Assembly: GCA_016784545.1 (NCBI GenBank)
Contig: JADHUM010000002.1
Coordinates: forward strand, 1-55,734
DNA from: Candidatus Neomarinimicrobiota bacterium
GTDB taxonomy: Bacteria; Fidelibacterota; UBA8477; JABMPR01
Reading direction: 5' to 3'
Length of the DNA stretch: 55,734 nt
Shown here: positions 16,792-25,393 of the stretch, in pieces
Layout of the letters: each line of letters opens with the position of its first letter
How positions within the stretch are numbered: the first letter of the stretch is position 1
Notes under the pieces: generated by a model
Database searches by the model: none
Seen by the model: the letters and a program-made list of their open reading frames with translations, nothing else
Told to the model about the DNA's origin: nothing
Program-made: the position numbers and the translations under genes

Positions 16792-19692
16792 ATGAAAAAG
16801 CGTCTGGTTATGTGTGGGATTGTTCCACTTGTTATTTTGCTAAGTGGGTGCTATGAGATCACCGTTGTTGGTATTCCTGCTATCATCGATCCTGATGACA
16901 ATTTCAGCTTTTCTATCAATGTTGATCATAGCGGAGAGTCGAATTGCGACACTGTGTATTTCAGTGCACTGCTGCCAGAAGGATGGGTCATACCCAACAC
17001 TATCTATTATGCGGGACCCGTTCAGGGGGTGCTGGTATACAGTGACTCAATCACCAGCGTAATGGATCAATTTTGGCCGCCGCCTCCGAACTACATCCGT
17101 TATGGATTCCAGTCGGTGGTTTCAGACACTTTTACCACTGGTATCTACACCATGCAAGCCATTCTTTCCGTAAGCGAGACAGCTGGCCTCTATTATCTGG
17201 ATTTCTCAGTTGGTGATGATGTTGGCAAGATCATTCGCAAGGTGAGTCAACATCATCCAATCTGGGTTGGTAGTTTGCCAGCCTCCATCAGTTCAGATAT
17301 CTATGTCCATCCCCAAGGGGACGATCTTGCAGCAGGAGACAGTCCCCTGTCTCCCCTGAAAACAATTTCAGCTGCTCTATACCGTGCGGCTCCAGACAGT
17401 CTTGATCCTTTGACAATTCATTTGGGAACCGGTGGACACTTCAGTGCATCCTTGACTGGTGAGCATTTCCCACTGTTTATGAAGAGTCACATTTCCATTG
17501 ATGGCGGGGACTTGGACGACGGCACCTTCATTGATACAGAGAATCGTACCCTGGCATTCTCTGCCGTGAATGTTCAGAATATTGCTCTACAGAACCTGGT
17601 CATTACCGGAGATGGGTGCTGCGAATCTTATTATTACGAAACAGCTATGTGGGGGGGGGGGGGATATGAATACTGGGATGGAGGAGGTGCGGTATTTGCC
17701 GAAAATTCCTCTGTCAACTTGAGCAATGTAACCATTCTTGGTGGGGGTGGGCTAGAGTTACCTGAATATTCCACATTCGATGGAAGTATAACAGCCTATG
17801 AATCGGACATTCAAATGTCTGGATGTACTGTCTCTGGTTTACAGAATCCTGAAGCCACTTTATACACACGCGGTAGTAGGACGAGCGTTCAAAACTCAAC
17901 ATTTTATTCCAACCTGGCATCTCCCATTGTTCAACATGGTGATAGTTTGTTTATAGATGGTGTTGACATTTACAATAATCATGTACCACTTGGATCAGAC
18001 GAATACACGGGTTCAGGGGGAATTTATGCCAGTGGTGATTTTCTTGATCTACGCAATTCCACAATCACTCACAATATTGGAATAAGCGGAGGTGGCTTAA
18101 ATGTGAATTGCCCGGCAACCCTGGCAGGAGTGACCATTGCATACAATCAAGCTGTAAATGGCGGTGGAATATATTTTGGGACACAAGAGCCGATCTTATT
18201 TAATTCAAACAATCGCTGCAATATCTACCAGAACCAGGCTGCGTGGGGGGATGATCTGTTTCAGTCAACCTGGTTTGAAGAGAGTTTTCATCAGGATATT
18301 GTGGTTGATACCTTCACCGTCCTGGAGCCGACCAGCGTTTTCGCCCATCCCTTTGAGGTCTTTGATTTTGACATTTTAAATGGCACCATGGTTCAGGTAA
18401 ATCAAGATCTCTATGTCTCCCCTGATGGGGACGATACCAATTCTGGACTGAGCCCCGAGAATCCCTTACACACAATCTCTCATGCACTCCGCAGGAGCAC
18501 GGGGGGACCAGCAGCTTGTACCATCTATCTGGCAGCTGGGGTTTACAGTACATCAACGACGGGTGAACTCTTTCCTGTCATTGTCCCAAACAGAATCACC
18601 ATAAGCGGGGTGTCTCCAGAGGAAACAATTCTAGATGTGGAAGGACAGGAAGGTGGTCTCCGGTTTGAACATATCACCGGCGGAGCACAAAACTTCCATC
18701 TGCGTGGTGCAGAGAGATGGGGGATTTCTGCATATCAAAGTCATGTAGACCTCCTGAATATATCCATCTCCGGTGCACGCGAAGGGATTGATGTATGGAG
18801 TGACTATCCTTACTCAGGAGCCTCTCTGGACATCACCAATGTCTCAATCACGAATACACAAAGTTACGGTATCGATGGGCGAGTGAACCTGAATGCCAAT
18901 GGACTAAAGATTATTGACAATGAAGGAAATGGACTACGAATGCGTTCCAATTATACTGAAGTTGTTGTGGCCAATAGTGTGATTGCCAATAATGGTGGTG
19001 AAGGCATGATTCTGCAGAGAGTTTTTGGTGGATCTGCTACTTTGAACCATGTGACAGTGACAGCAAATGGTCAAACTGGAATAAAGAATGGAGGTCCATT
19101 GCACATGCGGAGCTGCATTCTGAGAGGGAATGGTGGGTTAGAATACACAGCTTGGAATAATCCTGAAGACGGCAATTTGCCACAATTATTCATCAATTAT
19201 TCTAATGTCGATAGTTCTGTTGTTGATGCTGTTGGAGACGTGTACTGGCAAACAGGAAATATTGATATGGATCCCATGTTCTGCAATACAGACACTTCAG
19301 ATTACCGGTTGCAGGAGGGATCACCTTGTAGTGGGACTGGTCAAGATGGCAGCAATATGGGCGGCATGCCTACTGGATGCGGACCCGTCGCCATAGAGTC
19401 GTTAGCCGTTCCAGATGATTACGTTCTGGAGCAAAACTTTCCAAATCCTTTTAACCCAGTAACCACCATCGCATATGACTTGCCTGAGGAAACGGATGTC
19501 AGTCTTGTAATTTACGATATCCAGGGCCGGAATGTGGCAACACTTATCAACGCAATACAACCAGCAGGTCACTATCACGAACAATGGCGTGGTCTGAATG
19601 AATTTGGGAACCAGGCGAGCACGGGTGTGTATTTCTGTCGACTTCAGGCAGGGAAATATAGCAGGACTATAAAAATGGTGTATTTGAAATAG
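16792..19692 (+). CDS. secreted beta-helix protein with lipobox and PNPFNP sorting domain
   Basis: A 966-residue surface or secreted protein. A lipoprotein signal (MKKRLVMCGIVPLVILLSGC, Cys20) is followed by a ~140-residue beta domain. Two copies of a DUF1565-like module (DIYVHPQGDD near 169, DLYVSPDGDD near 538) each lead into right-handed parallel beta-helix turns with repeated asparagine-rich ladders (NSTFYSN, NGLRMRSNYT). The C-terminal sorting domain starts near 880 (LEQNFPNPFNP) and ends in MVYLK. The duplicated modules indicate an internal gene duplication. A run of 13 G (17651-17663) encodes the Gly stretch after AMW. Beta-helices of this sort bind or cleave polysaccharides or serve as adhesins; no catalytic residues are evident. 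Confidence 0.85.
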   Translation: MKKRLVMCGIVPLVILLSGCYEITVVGIPAIIDPDDNFSFSINVDHSGESNCDTVYFSALLPEGWVIPNTIYYAGPVQGVLVYSDSITSVMDQFWPPPPNYIRYGFQSVVSDTFTTGIYTMQAILSVSETAGLYYLDFSVGDDVGKIIRKVSQHHPIWVGSLPASISSDIYVHPQGDDLAAGDSPLSPLKTISAALYRAAPDSLDPLTIHLGTGGHFSASLTGEHFPLFMKSHISIDGGDLDDGTFIDTENRTLAFSAVNVQNIALQNLVITGDGCCESYYYETAMWGGGGYEYWDGGGAVFAENSSVNLSNVTILGGGGLELPEYSTFDGSITAYESDIQMSGCTVSGLQNPEATLYTRGSRTSVQNSTFYSNLASPIVQHGDSLFIDGVDIYNNHVPLGSDEYTGSGGIYASGDFLDLRNSTITHNIGISGGGLNVNCPATLAGVTIAYNQAVNGGGIYFGTQEPILFNSNNRCNIYQNQAAWGDDLFQSTWFEESFHQDIVVDTFTVLEPTSVFAHPFEVFDFDILNGTMVQVNQDLYVSPDGDDTNSGLSPENPLHTISHALRRSTGGPAACTIYLAAGVYSTSTTGELFPVIVPNRITISGVSPEETILDVEGQEGGLRFEHITGGAQNFHLRGAERWGISAYQSHVDLLNISISGAREGIDVWSDYPYSGASLDITNVSITNTQSYGIDGRVNLNANGLKIIDNEGNGLRMRSNYTEVVVANSVIANNGGEGMILQRVFGGSATLNHVTVTANGQTGIKNGGPLHMRSCILRGNGGLEYTAWNNPEDGNLPQLFINYSNVDSSVVDAVGDVYWQTGNIDMDPMFCNTDTSDYRLQEGSPCSGTGQDGSNMGGMPTGCGPVAIESLAVPDDYVLEQNFPNPFNPVTTIAYDLPEETDVSLVIYDIQGRNVATLINAIQPAGHYHEQWRGLNEFGNQASTGVYFCRLQAGKYSRTIKMVYLK
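17651..17663 (+). repeat. G13 homopolymer inside a coding sequence
   Basis: Thirteen consecutive G bases within the beta-helix protein gene, at about codon 287-291 (Trp then four Gly). Such long G runs slip during replication and could switch the frame on and off. A base-calling length error is the main alternative. Confidence 0.8.
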
Positions 19693-19734
19693 TCTCAAAG
19701 CTCAGCAAGCGAAGAGCGGAGATTTCTGACCATA

Positions 19735-19774
19735 ATCAGATCTCATTTATTCAGCCTTCAATGAGAGATCTGAT
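19735..19774. terminator. hairpin between convergent genes
   Basis: ATCAGATCTCAT (19735-19746) pairs with ATGAGAGATCTGAT (19761-19774) with a two-base bulge. It lies 43 bases after the beta-helix gene stop and before the converging UvrA-like gene. No strong T run follows, so termination is only likely. Confidence 0.45.
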
Positions 19775-19954
19775 AAGCTCCTGATCAGGTTTTCTAATTA
19801 TTGAACTCCCCACCATGACCCCAGGCTGGGAAGGCGTCCCATTCAGGGATCAGCCAGAAATAATGGCCATACGCCCAGCCACTCACTTCTCCCCGTTCTC
19901 TCCTATGGATTTGCAGTATTAATAGGCTGGACTGAAAGACCTGAGACAATTGTG

Positions 19955-22213
19955 TCAGGAGTGATTCAAACTCGCTTTCAAGTATCTCCCTGTGATACTG
20001 GCATCAACCTGGCAAACCTGCTCCGGTGGGCCTTGGGCAAGAATTTCCCCACCACCTCGTCCACCCTCTGGACCCAGATCGATGATCCAGTCGGCCTGTT
20101 GAATCACATCCAGATTATGCTCGATGATGAGGACACTATTTCCTGCTTCAACCAACTCATTAATGATGACCATGAGACGCTGGACATCACTCATATGCAA
20201 ACCTGTGGTGGGCTCATCCAGGATGTAAAGATTACCAGCCTGATCCAGCTCAGCTGCCAGCTTTAATCTTTGGGCTTCCCCACCTGAGAGCGTGCTTAAA
20301 GATTGGCCCAGACTCAAATAGCCCAGACCGACCCGATTCAACAGTGATAATTGGGATAGGGTCTTCCTATCAGTGAAAAAGTCAAGACCATCTGCTACTG
20401 ACATTTCAAGAATGTCAAAGATGGTCTTTCCCTGCCATAGGTGCTCCAGGACTTCCGCCCTGTAGCGCTTTCCCTCACACTCCGGGCAAAGAATGGTAAT
20501 ATCATCCAGAAAATTCATATCAACTTTTTGAAATCCCTGTCCCTTGCAGCCCGGGCAGGCTCCCTCAGAATTGAAGCTGAAGAGGGCTGGCCGAGTCCCT
20601 GCTGCCTTTGCAAAATCCTTTCTGACCTTGTCAAAGATACCTGTATATGTGAGCGGATTTGAGCGGCTGGATTTCCCGGGAGCTGATTGATCAATGACTA
20701 CGGCAGGGAAACGTCCCACCAGTTCAGAGTGGACCAGACTGCTCTTCCCCGACCCTGCGACTCCCGTAATACAGCACAAAACACCAGTGGGAATATTCAC
20801 TGAAACGTTCTTCAAGTTGTGGGCTGTGGCATTCCTTATCTCCATCCAGCCCTGGGGCAAGCGTCGCGCTTTTTTTCTGGTGGGGGTCGTTCTTTTCAGG
20901 GCAAGACCTGTGGGACTATCAGCCGACCTTAGCATGGATCCAGTACCTTCAAAACACAATTGGCCACCATGACGACCAGCCTTGGGTCCGATATCTACTA
21001 TCCAATCAGCTGCTTCCATTATCTGGGGATCATGTTCCACAACCAGGACTGAGTTCCCTCTATCACGCAGATCATGGATGATGTCAAGCAACCGATCCGT
21101 ATCCCTGGGATGCAACCCGATGGAAGGTTCATCCAGAACATACATGAGACCAGTGAGGTCACAGTCCAATTGACGTGCCATCTTTACTCGCTGGGATTCT
21201 CCTCCTGAGAGAGTCGCCACTGCTCTGTTCAGTGTCAGATACCCCACACCGATACCTATGAGGTGATGAAGAACGGACCTGATCTTTTGCACCATGACCT
21301 GAATATTGTCTGCCGATAATCCGGCGAGGAAGTCATCCAGATCGGTTAATTCCATGCCAGAGAGTTCAGCGATATTCCTGCCGTTAAGTTGGGCTGAGAG
21401 TACGGTATCATTCAAGCGGGTTCCCTGGCAGGATCTGCAATCCTGGTAGACCAGAAACTTCTGATAGGCGTCCCGGCGAGCTTTCGGTAGTTCATCTTCA
21501 GCCTTCTGGACATAGTAACTTTCGAGACGCTGGATCAGACCTTTCCATGTTTTTTTAACCTCAACGCCACTGTGATCATAGCGATACTCAACACCCTCGG
21601 TTTCGAAGAGACGTTCAATTTCCTCTTCTGTATAATCCTTCAGTTTTTTATCAGGGTCAAAGAGTCCCACACTTACAAAGGTTCGCCAGTAATAGCCACC
21701 GACCTTATAATCCGGATGAAGGATGGCTCCCTCCCTGAGGCTGAGCTCGGGATCGTACATGGCCTCTCGGTCTATTTGAATTCGCTTTCCCAGACCTTTG
21801 CAGGAGGGACACATGCCTTCAGGATGATTGAATGAAAAAACATGTGAAAACCCGACAAAGGGTTCGGCGGCTCGAGAATACAGGAGTCGCAAGTAGGTAT
21901 ATATCTCAGTAGCTGTCCCAACGGTGGAGCGCAGCGTTTTTCCCAGCCGCTTCTGATCGATGACGATCCCCGTTCCCAGGTTCCTGATCTCATCCACATC
22001 TGGACGGGTGAGTTTTGGCAGACGCCGCCGGGCAAAGGTGGAGAAGGTTTCGATGAGTTGGCGCTGGGCTTCGGTATAGATGGTATCAAACACCAGGCTC
22101 GATTTACCAGACCCACTCACACCGGTAACCACCACAAATTTATTGCGTGGAATGTCCAGATCGATGTTCTTTAGATTATGGGTTCGAGCTCCCCTGATCT
22201 CGATATGCTCCAT
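19955..22213 (-). CDS. short UvrA-like tandem ABC ATPase
   Basis: UvrA-family protein of 752 residues, about 190 shorter than housekeeping UvrA. It is probably the class II/UvrA2 type that lacks the UvrB-binding insert and is linked to drug or DNA-damage tolerance. Both ATPase halves are complete. The first has Walker A GVSGSGKSS at 31-39 and a signature LSGGESQR near 336; the second has Walker A GVAGSGKSS near 484 and LSGGEAQR near 641, each with DEPSIGLH/DEPTTGLH Walker B motifs. Zinc-type pairs (CPSC/CRSC and CPGC/CPEC) are present in both halves. The start codon overlaps the PadR stop (TAATG), so translation is coupled to that regulator. This pairing suggests inducible resistance rather than housekeeping repair. 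Confidence 0.9.
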   Translation of the reverse strand: MEHIEIRGARTHNLKNIDLDIPRNKFVVVTGVSGSGKSSLVFDTIYTEAQRQLIETFSTFARRRLPKLTRPDVDEIRNLGTGIVIDQKRLGKTLRSTVGTATEIYTYLRLLYSRAAEPFVGFSHVFSFNHPEGMCPSCKGLGKRIQIDREAMYDPELSLREGAILHPDYKVGGYYWRTFVSVGLFDPDKKLKDYTEEEIERLFETEGVEYRYDHSGVEVKKTWKGLIQRLESYYVQKAEDELPKARRDAYQKFLVYQDCRSCQGTRLNDTVLSAQLNGRNIAELSGMELTDLDDFLAGLSADNIQVMVQKIRSVLHHLIGIGVGYLTLNRAVATLSGGESQRVKMARQLDCDLTGLMYVLDEPSIGLHPRDTDRLLDIIHDLRDRGNSVLVVEHDPQIMEAADWIVDIGPKAGRHGGQLCFEGTGSMLRSADSPTGLALKRTTPTRKKARRLPQGWMEIRNATAHNLKNVSVNIPTGVLCCITGVAGSGKSSLVHSELVGRFPAVVIDQSAPGKSSRSNPLTYTGIFDKVRKDFAKAAGTRPALFSFNSEGACPGCKGQGFQKVDMNFLDDITILCPECEGKRYRAEVLEHLWQGKTIFDILEMSVADGLDFFTDRKTLSQLSLLNRVGLGYLSLGQSLSTLSGGEAQRLKLAAELDQAGNLYILDEPTTGLHMSDVQRLMVIINELVEAGNSVLIIEHNLDVIQQADWIIDLGPEGGRGGGEILAQGPPEQVCQVDASITGRYLKASLNHS

Positions 22214-22764
22214 TATTTTAGCTCTGCTTTTAGACCGGGAAGAAATTCATCCAGCCACTTCAGGACTCCTTCCCATTGATAGGCTGGTCGTATGGCGACG
22301 GCGAGACGGACTGCGGAACAGTTCTGTTCTGTTAAAAAATCTTTGAGTCTGCCATATCCTGCAATCATCTCCACCACGGACTCCCGGTAGAACTCCAGAC
22401 ATGAAATGAGTTCATCCTGCTCCAGTATATCGGCATTGTAGATACCAAGATGGAAGGGGTCCTTCAGCACCTCAGGTCGTCTCAACAAGGCGCGAAGCTT
22501 GATCTCAAGACATTCCCGTCCCGCTTCAGAAATGGAATATATCTTCCGCGCACGATTGTCTTCCGTGAGGGCTATTTCGCTGGACACCAAGTCTTGATCC
22601 TCCAGTTTTTTTAATAGTTTGTAGATGGATGACATTGACAAATCGGTCCAGGTGCGCATCTCCCGGTACTCCACATCCTTCTCGATCTGATACGGGTGTT
22701 TTGGTTTTTCTGCCAGCAAACCCAGTAGGGCAGCCTCTGCATTTGAAATCGTTTCCGGATCCAT
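22213..22764 (-). CDS. PadR-family transcriptional regulator
   Basis: DNA-binding repressor-type regulator of 183 residues from the ATG at 22764, which has GGAGGG upstream; the TTG at 22776 would place that site inside the gene. The PadR winged helix is at about 6-90: ALLGLLAEKPKHPYQIEKDV, SMSSIYKLLKKLEDQDLVSSE and the wing RARKIYSISEAGRE. A C-terminal helical dimerisation domain follows. It is the first gene of an operon with the UvrA-like ATPase, joined by a TAATG overlap. Its own promoter overlaps a set of ATATTG/CAATAT half-sites, fitting autorepression released by a ligand. Confidence 0.92.
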   Translation of the reverse strand: MDPETISNAEAALLGLLAEKPKHPYQIEKDVEYREMRTWTDLSMSSIYKLLKKLEDQDLVSSEIALTEDNRARKIYSISEAGRECLEIKLRALLRRPEVLKDPFHLGIYNADILEQDELISCLEFYRESVVEMIAGYGRLKDFLTEQNCSAVRLAVAIRPAYQWEGVLKWLDEFLPGLKAELK

Positions 22765-22789
22765 ATTTCCCTCCAATTATTAGATGCCT

Positions 22790-22819
22790 ATATTGTACTA
22801 ATCCAATATCATATTGCAA
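22790..22819 (-). promoter_or_regulatory. PadR promoter with overlapping inverted half-sites
   Basis: Read on the minus strand, TTGCAA (22819-22814) and TACAAT (22797-22792) are 16 bases apart and form a sigma-70-like promoter. ATATTG (22790-22795), CAATAT (22804-22809) and ATATTG (22811-22816) overlap it as alternating half-sites, the natural place for PadR autoregulation. The promoter is seen directly; the operator is inferred. Confidence 0.55.
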
Positions 22820-22962
22820 GTATGTTTTTGAATCTTTTTAGATTGTGAAATCATCTCGGGCTGGGAAAAAGTTGTACTATTTATCGGGGAGAACTTAGGG
22901 AAGAAATTAATTACGAACCCACTGAGGGACCGACATCATGCTGGGTTTGTATGTCGTCTGGG

Positions 22963-23265
22963 TTAGCTGTTTCCTGTCCAGAGATGCACTCCCCCTGCAA
23001 GATTGATCAAATTTTCAAAACCATGTTGAGACTGGAGGTACTCGATAACCCGCTTTGATCGGACCGCATGCTGACAGATCACCACAAGGGCTTCTGTCCT
23101 TGGAATCATATCAATAGCCTGAGGAAGTTGATTCATGGGGATATTGATTACGTTTTCACCCCTGATCATGGGGGTTTCCCAGGCTTCACGCACATCCAGA
23201 ATTCGAATATCACCGCCTTCGTAGATGCTAATGAATTGCAGCAGTGTAATTTCTTTACCCATCAT
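22963..23265 (-). CDS. single-domain rhodanese-like sulfurtransferase
   Basis: A 100-residue rhodanese domain of the GlpE/YgaP type, cytoplasmic. The family core is visible: DIRILDVREAWE near 19-30 with the conserved Asp and Arg, NIPMNQLPQ, the active-site loop VVICQHAVRS with catalytic Cys64, and NLINLAGGVHLW at the end. The Cys loop ends in RS as in active enzymes. The start could be either of two consecutive ATGs; neither has a strong ribosome-binding site. It stands alone between the PadR operon and a plus-strand EthD-like gene. Confidence 0.9.
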   Translation of the reverse strand: MMGKEITLLQFISIYEGGDIRILDVREAWETPMIRGENVINIPMNQLPQAIDMIPRTEALVVICQHAVRSKRVIEYLQSQHGFENLINLAGGVHLWTGNS

Positions 23266-23567
23266 AGGACGCTTCGTCTGATTCTATTTTATTGTAGGTA
23301 TTCAATTGCTTCATCAACCTGATTCTCTCTTCTTGCTTCTCTACTTATCCTTATTCATAAAGTATTCCAGGAGGTTATGATGTGCAATGTGATTTATTTT
23401 GTCATGTTTATGCTTTACTAAGAGGTAACCCCTCATAGATTCAGGGATTCAAAAACTTGCCCGCTTACAAATGGAAATATTTTTGAGTCAAAATTCTATG
23501 CTTGATGAGGTCCAGTAAACGGCGATTGGGTCCAAGGTTTTATTCCAGCCGAATTGAAAGGATTATT
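23266..23567. other. 302-base divergent gap with one tiny ORF
   Basis: Between the rhodanese and EthD-like genes. It holds a 14-codon frame (23377-23421) preceded by a consensus AGGAGG, encoding a hydrophobic peptide starting MMCNVIYFVM. It is listed as an observation rather than a gene. Confidence 0.4.
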
Positions 23568-23888
23568 ATGGAAAAAGGTATGATAAAAGTAAGTGTTCTG
23601 GATGCAAATGGAGAGGGTAAAACCTTTGATATGGATTACTACCTCAACAAGCACATCCCTCTGGTAGGCGGTCTGCTTGGAGACGCTGTCAAAGGTGCAT
23701 CAATTGAAAAAGGCCTGGCTGGTGGAGCTCCTGGATCCGTGGCACCATTTGCCACCATGAGCAACCTCTATTTTGAAACCGTTGGTGCCTTTCAAAATTC
23801 TTTTGGTCCAAATGTTGACCAAATCATGGGCGATTTACCCAATTTCACAAATATTGAACCCACCATTCAAATCAGTGAAGTGATGTAG
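23568..23888 (+). CDS. EthD-like (dimeric alpha/beta barrel) protein
   Basis: A 106-residue protein of the EthD/dimeric ferredoxin-like barrel superfamily. I chose the ATG at 23568, which has AAAGGAT upstream; an earlier in-frame start at 23502 has none. The conserved order is present: a first strand (MIKVSVLDANGEGKTFDMDYYLNKHIPLV) with the YYLNKHIPLV helix motif, a central ATMSNLYFETVGAFQNSFG segment and the closing NIEPTIQISEV strand. The original EthD supports ether degradation, but most relatives have no known substrate. It is monocistronic, ending at a strong terminator. Confidence 0.82.
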   Translation: MEKGMIKVSVLDANGEGKTFDMDYYLNKHIPLVGGLLGDAVKGASIEKGLAGGAPGSVAPFATMSNLYFETVGAFQNSFGPNVDQIMGDLPNFTNIEPTIQISEVM

Positions 23889-23916
23889 CACTTCAATAGA
23901 AACTACTGTTGTATCA

Positions 23917-23959
23917 CCCCCAGCATCATTACCAACACCGATATGCTGGGGGATTTTTC
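23917..23959 (+). terminator. rho-independent terminator after the EthD-like gene
   Basis: Perfect 10-base stem CCCCCAGCAT (23917-23926) / ATGCTGGGGG (23943-23952) followed by ATTTTTC. Confidence 0.88.
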
Positions 23960-23977
23960 TCTCCATTTTATGATGGA

Positions 23978-24406
23978 TTACTCTTTGAGATGAATGATTA
24001 GTTTTAAATTGGTATTGTTATCAACAGAAAATGAAACCTCTGCAAATTTTGGTGGCCCGAATCGTCCAAAAACATTGTTCGAGAAAGCATAGGGTTCTGT
24101 TGGTCTTCTATAAATATCTCGATTTAATTCATTATCACCATTCACATCCTGAAACACTGCGATGGCATAATTCCCGGCCAGGATGTTCTCAAATGTGTGA
24201 GTAGCCTTGATATCTCGAACTGGAATTGTGTCGCTGACAATGGCCTGACCCGATTTTGGAAACCCGTTTTTTCCAAACAGACCAATTATTACCGATCCTC
24301 CCCATTCCGCAACTACATCCGTGACTATTACTTCTACCACCCCACTCTGAGCATTAAGAGTCATTGCAGATAGTAATGACGCGATCACAATTATTCTGTT
24401 TTTCAT
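23978..24406 (-). CDS. DUF2141-family exported protein
   Basis: A 142-residue secreted protein. I chose the ATG at 24406 because AAGGAG lies seven bases upstream; the ATG at 24412 abuts it. The signal peptide covers about 1-20 (IIVIASLLSAMTLNAQ). The mature part shows the DUF2141 beta-sandwich pattern: IGLFGKNGFP, FENILAGNYAIAVFQDVNGDNELN and the PTEPYAFSNN motif close to the end. The NGDNELN loop looks like a Ca2+-binding turn. Function unknown in the family. It stands alone, followed by the convergent EthD terminator. Confidence 0.88.
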   Translation of the reverse strand: MKNRIIVIASLLSAMTLNAQSGVVEVIVTDVVAEWGGSVIIGLFGKNGFPKSGQAIVSDTIPVRDIKATHTFENILAGNYAIAVFQDVNGDNELNRDIYRRPTEPYAFSNNVFGRFGPPKFAEVSFSVDNNTNLKLIIHLKE

Positions 24407-24525
24407 ATTCATCTCCTTCTCGATGATTTTAGTTAAAGATCAAAGATAGGTACGGGAATATCCGAGAATACTGCTCTGTGGTAAATGGGATTTATTTGGG
24501 GCGAATGGGACGAGTCGGACAGCAA

Positions 24526-25392
24526 TCAGACGAAAAAACTATTTCTGCTGATGCCCCTGGATACAGGGATTCGGTCGTCGCACATACTAAAATGGATGCT
24601 ATAAGCTCTGGCATTACCGGTGATTTTGGAAATCTTTTGTCTGTTTACCATATACGACCGATGACATCTTTTCATGTCTGGGAATTCAGATAGTTGAGTT
24701 TCAATGTTCTTCATGGTCGTTCGAACAAGTCTGGTCGCTATCTTCTCATTTTCAAGGTAATGAACATGGACGTAATTGTCACTGGCCTGGACAAATATCA
24801 ATTCTTCCACTTCAAGCTCCATAGCGTCACTTTCAGAGTCACCAATGATCAGCTTCTTTTGCTTTGTTTCAAATTGATGTGCCAGGATCCCTGATTCAAT
24901 TTGCTGTGTGATCTTCGAGGCATTTTTCTGATGTCTGTCATTGAGATATAATTCGTTTATAAAGACCATGATAGTGAGGGGGAACGCCCCCACTGAAGCA
25001 GTGATAATGATGAAAGACAATATGGCACTGGGCTCGAAACTTTGCCCTCCAACTTTGCCATGGTACACATAATTGAACAGTGCTATGGAGATGATTATCC
25101 AGAGACCATAGAGGATATCCTTTCCCACCGTCCACCTGTCTGCATCAAAAAAACCGGGGATAATTCTTGGGGTAAGTGTGTAATTGGCAAGCATGACCAA
25201 TGTGGTGATCAGGCCAAACCCGAGAACATACAGTGATTTATTGACATCCATATTACCTAGACCAAAGGGTTGAAAGAATCTCAGGAATAGAAAGATGAAC
25301 AGACCAAAGGAAATGGATATGAGGAGCTGATCCCTGAATCGCGAAACAAGGGGATAAGGCCTGTTGATCCATTTTAGTCTATGCGTGCCCAT
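24526..25392 (-). CDS. membrane-bound LytTR transcriptional regulator
   Basis: A 288-residue protein with four membrane helices (about 24-41, 53-72, 91-108 and 122-146), a short coil, and a LytTR DNA-binding domain at about 190-288 (ELEVEELIFVQASDNYVHVHY, then MKRCHRSYMVN and a PVSRG recognition segment). There is no receiver domain, so it is a one-component membrane-tethered regulator. Its ATG begins one base after the stop of the AmpG-like transporter gene (TAG-T-ATG), so the two are co-translated. The arrangement suggests control by transport or envelope state. The C-terminus ends shortly after the recognition segment, as usual. Confidence 0.9.
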   Translation of the reverse strand: MGTHRLKWINRPYPLVSRFRDQLLISISFGLFIFLFLRFFQPFGLGNMDVNKSLYVLGFGLITTLVMLANYTLTPRIIPGFFDADRWTVGKDILYGLWIIISIALFNYVYHGKVGGQSFEPSAILSFIIITASVGAFPLTIMVFINELYLNDRHQKNASKITQQIESGILAHQFETKQKKLIIGDSESDAMELEVEELIFVQASDNYVHVHYLENEKIATRLVRTTMKNIETQLSEFPDMKRCHRSYMVNRQKISKITGNARAYSIHFSMCDDRIPVSRGISRNSFFV

Positions 25393-25393
25393 A

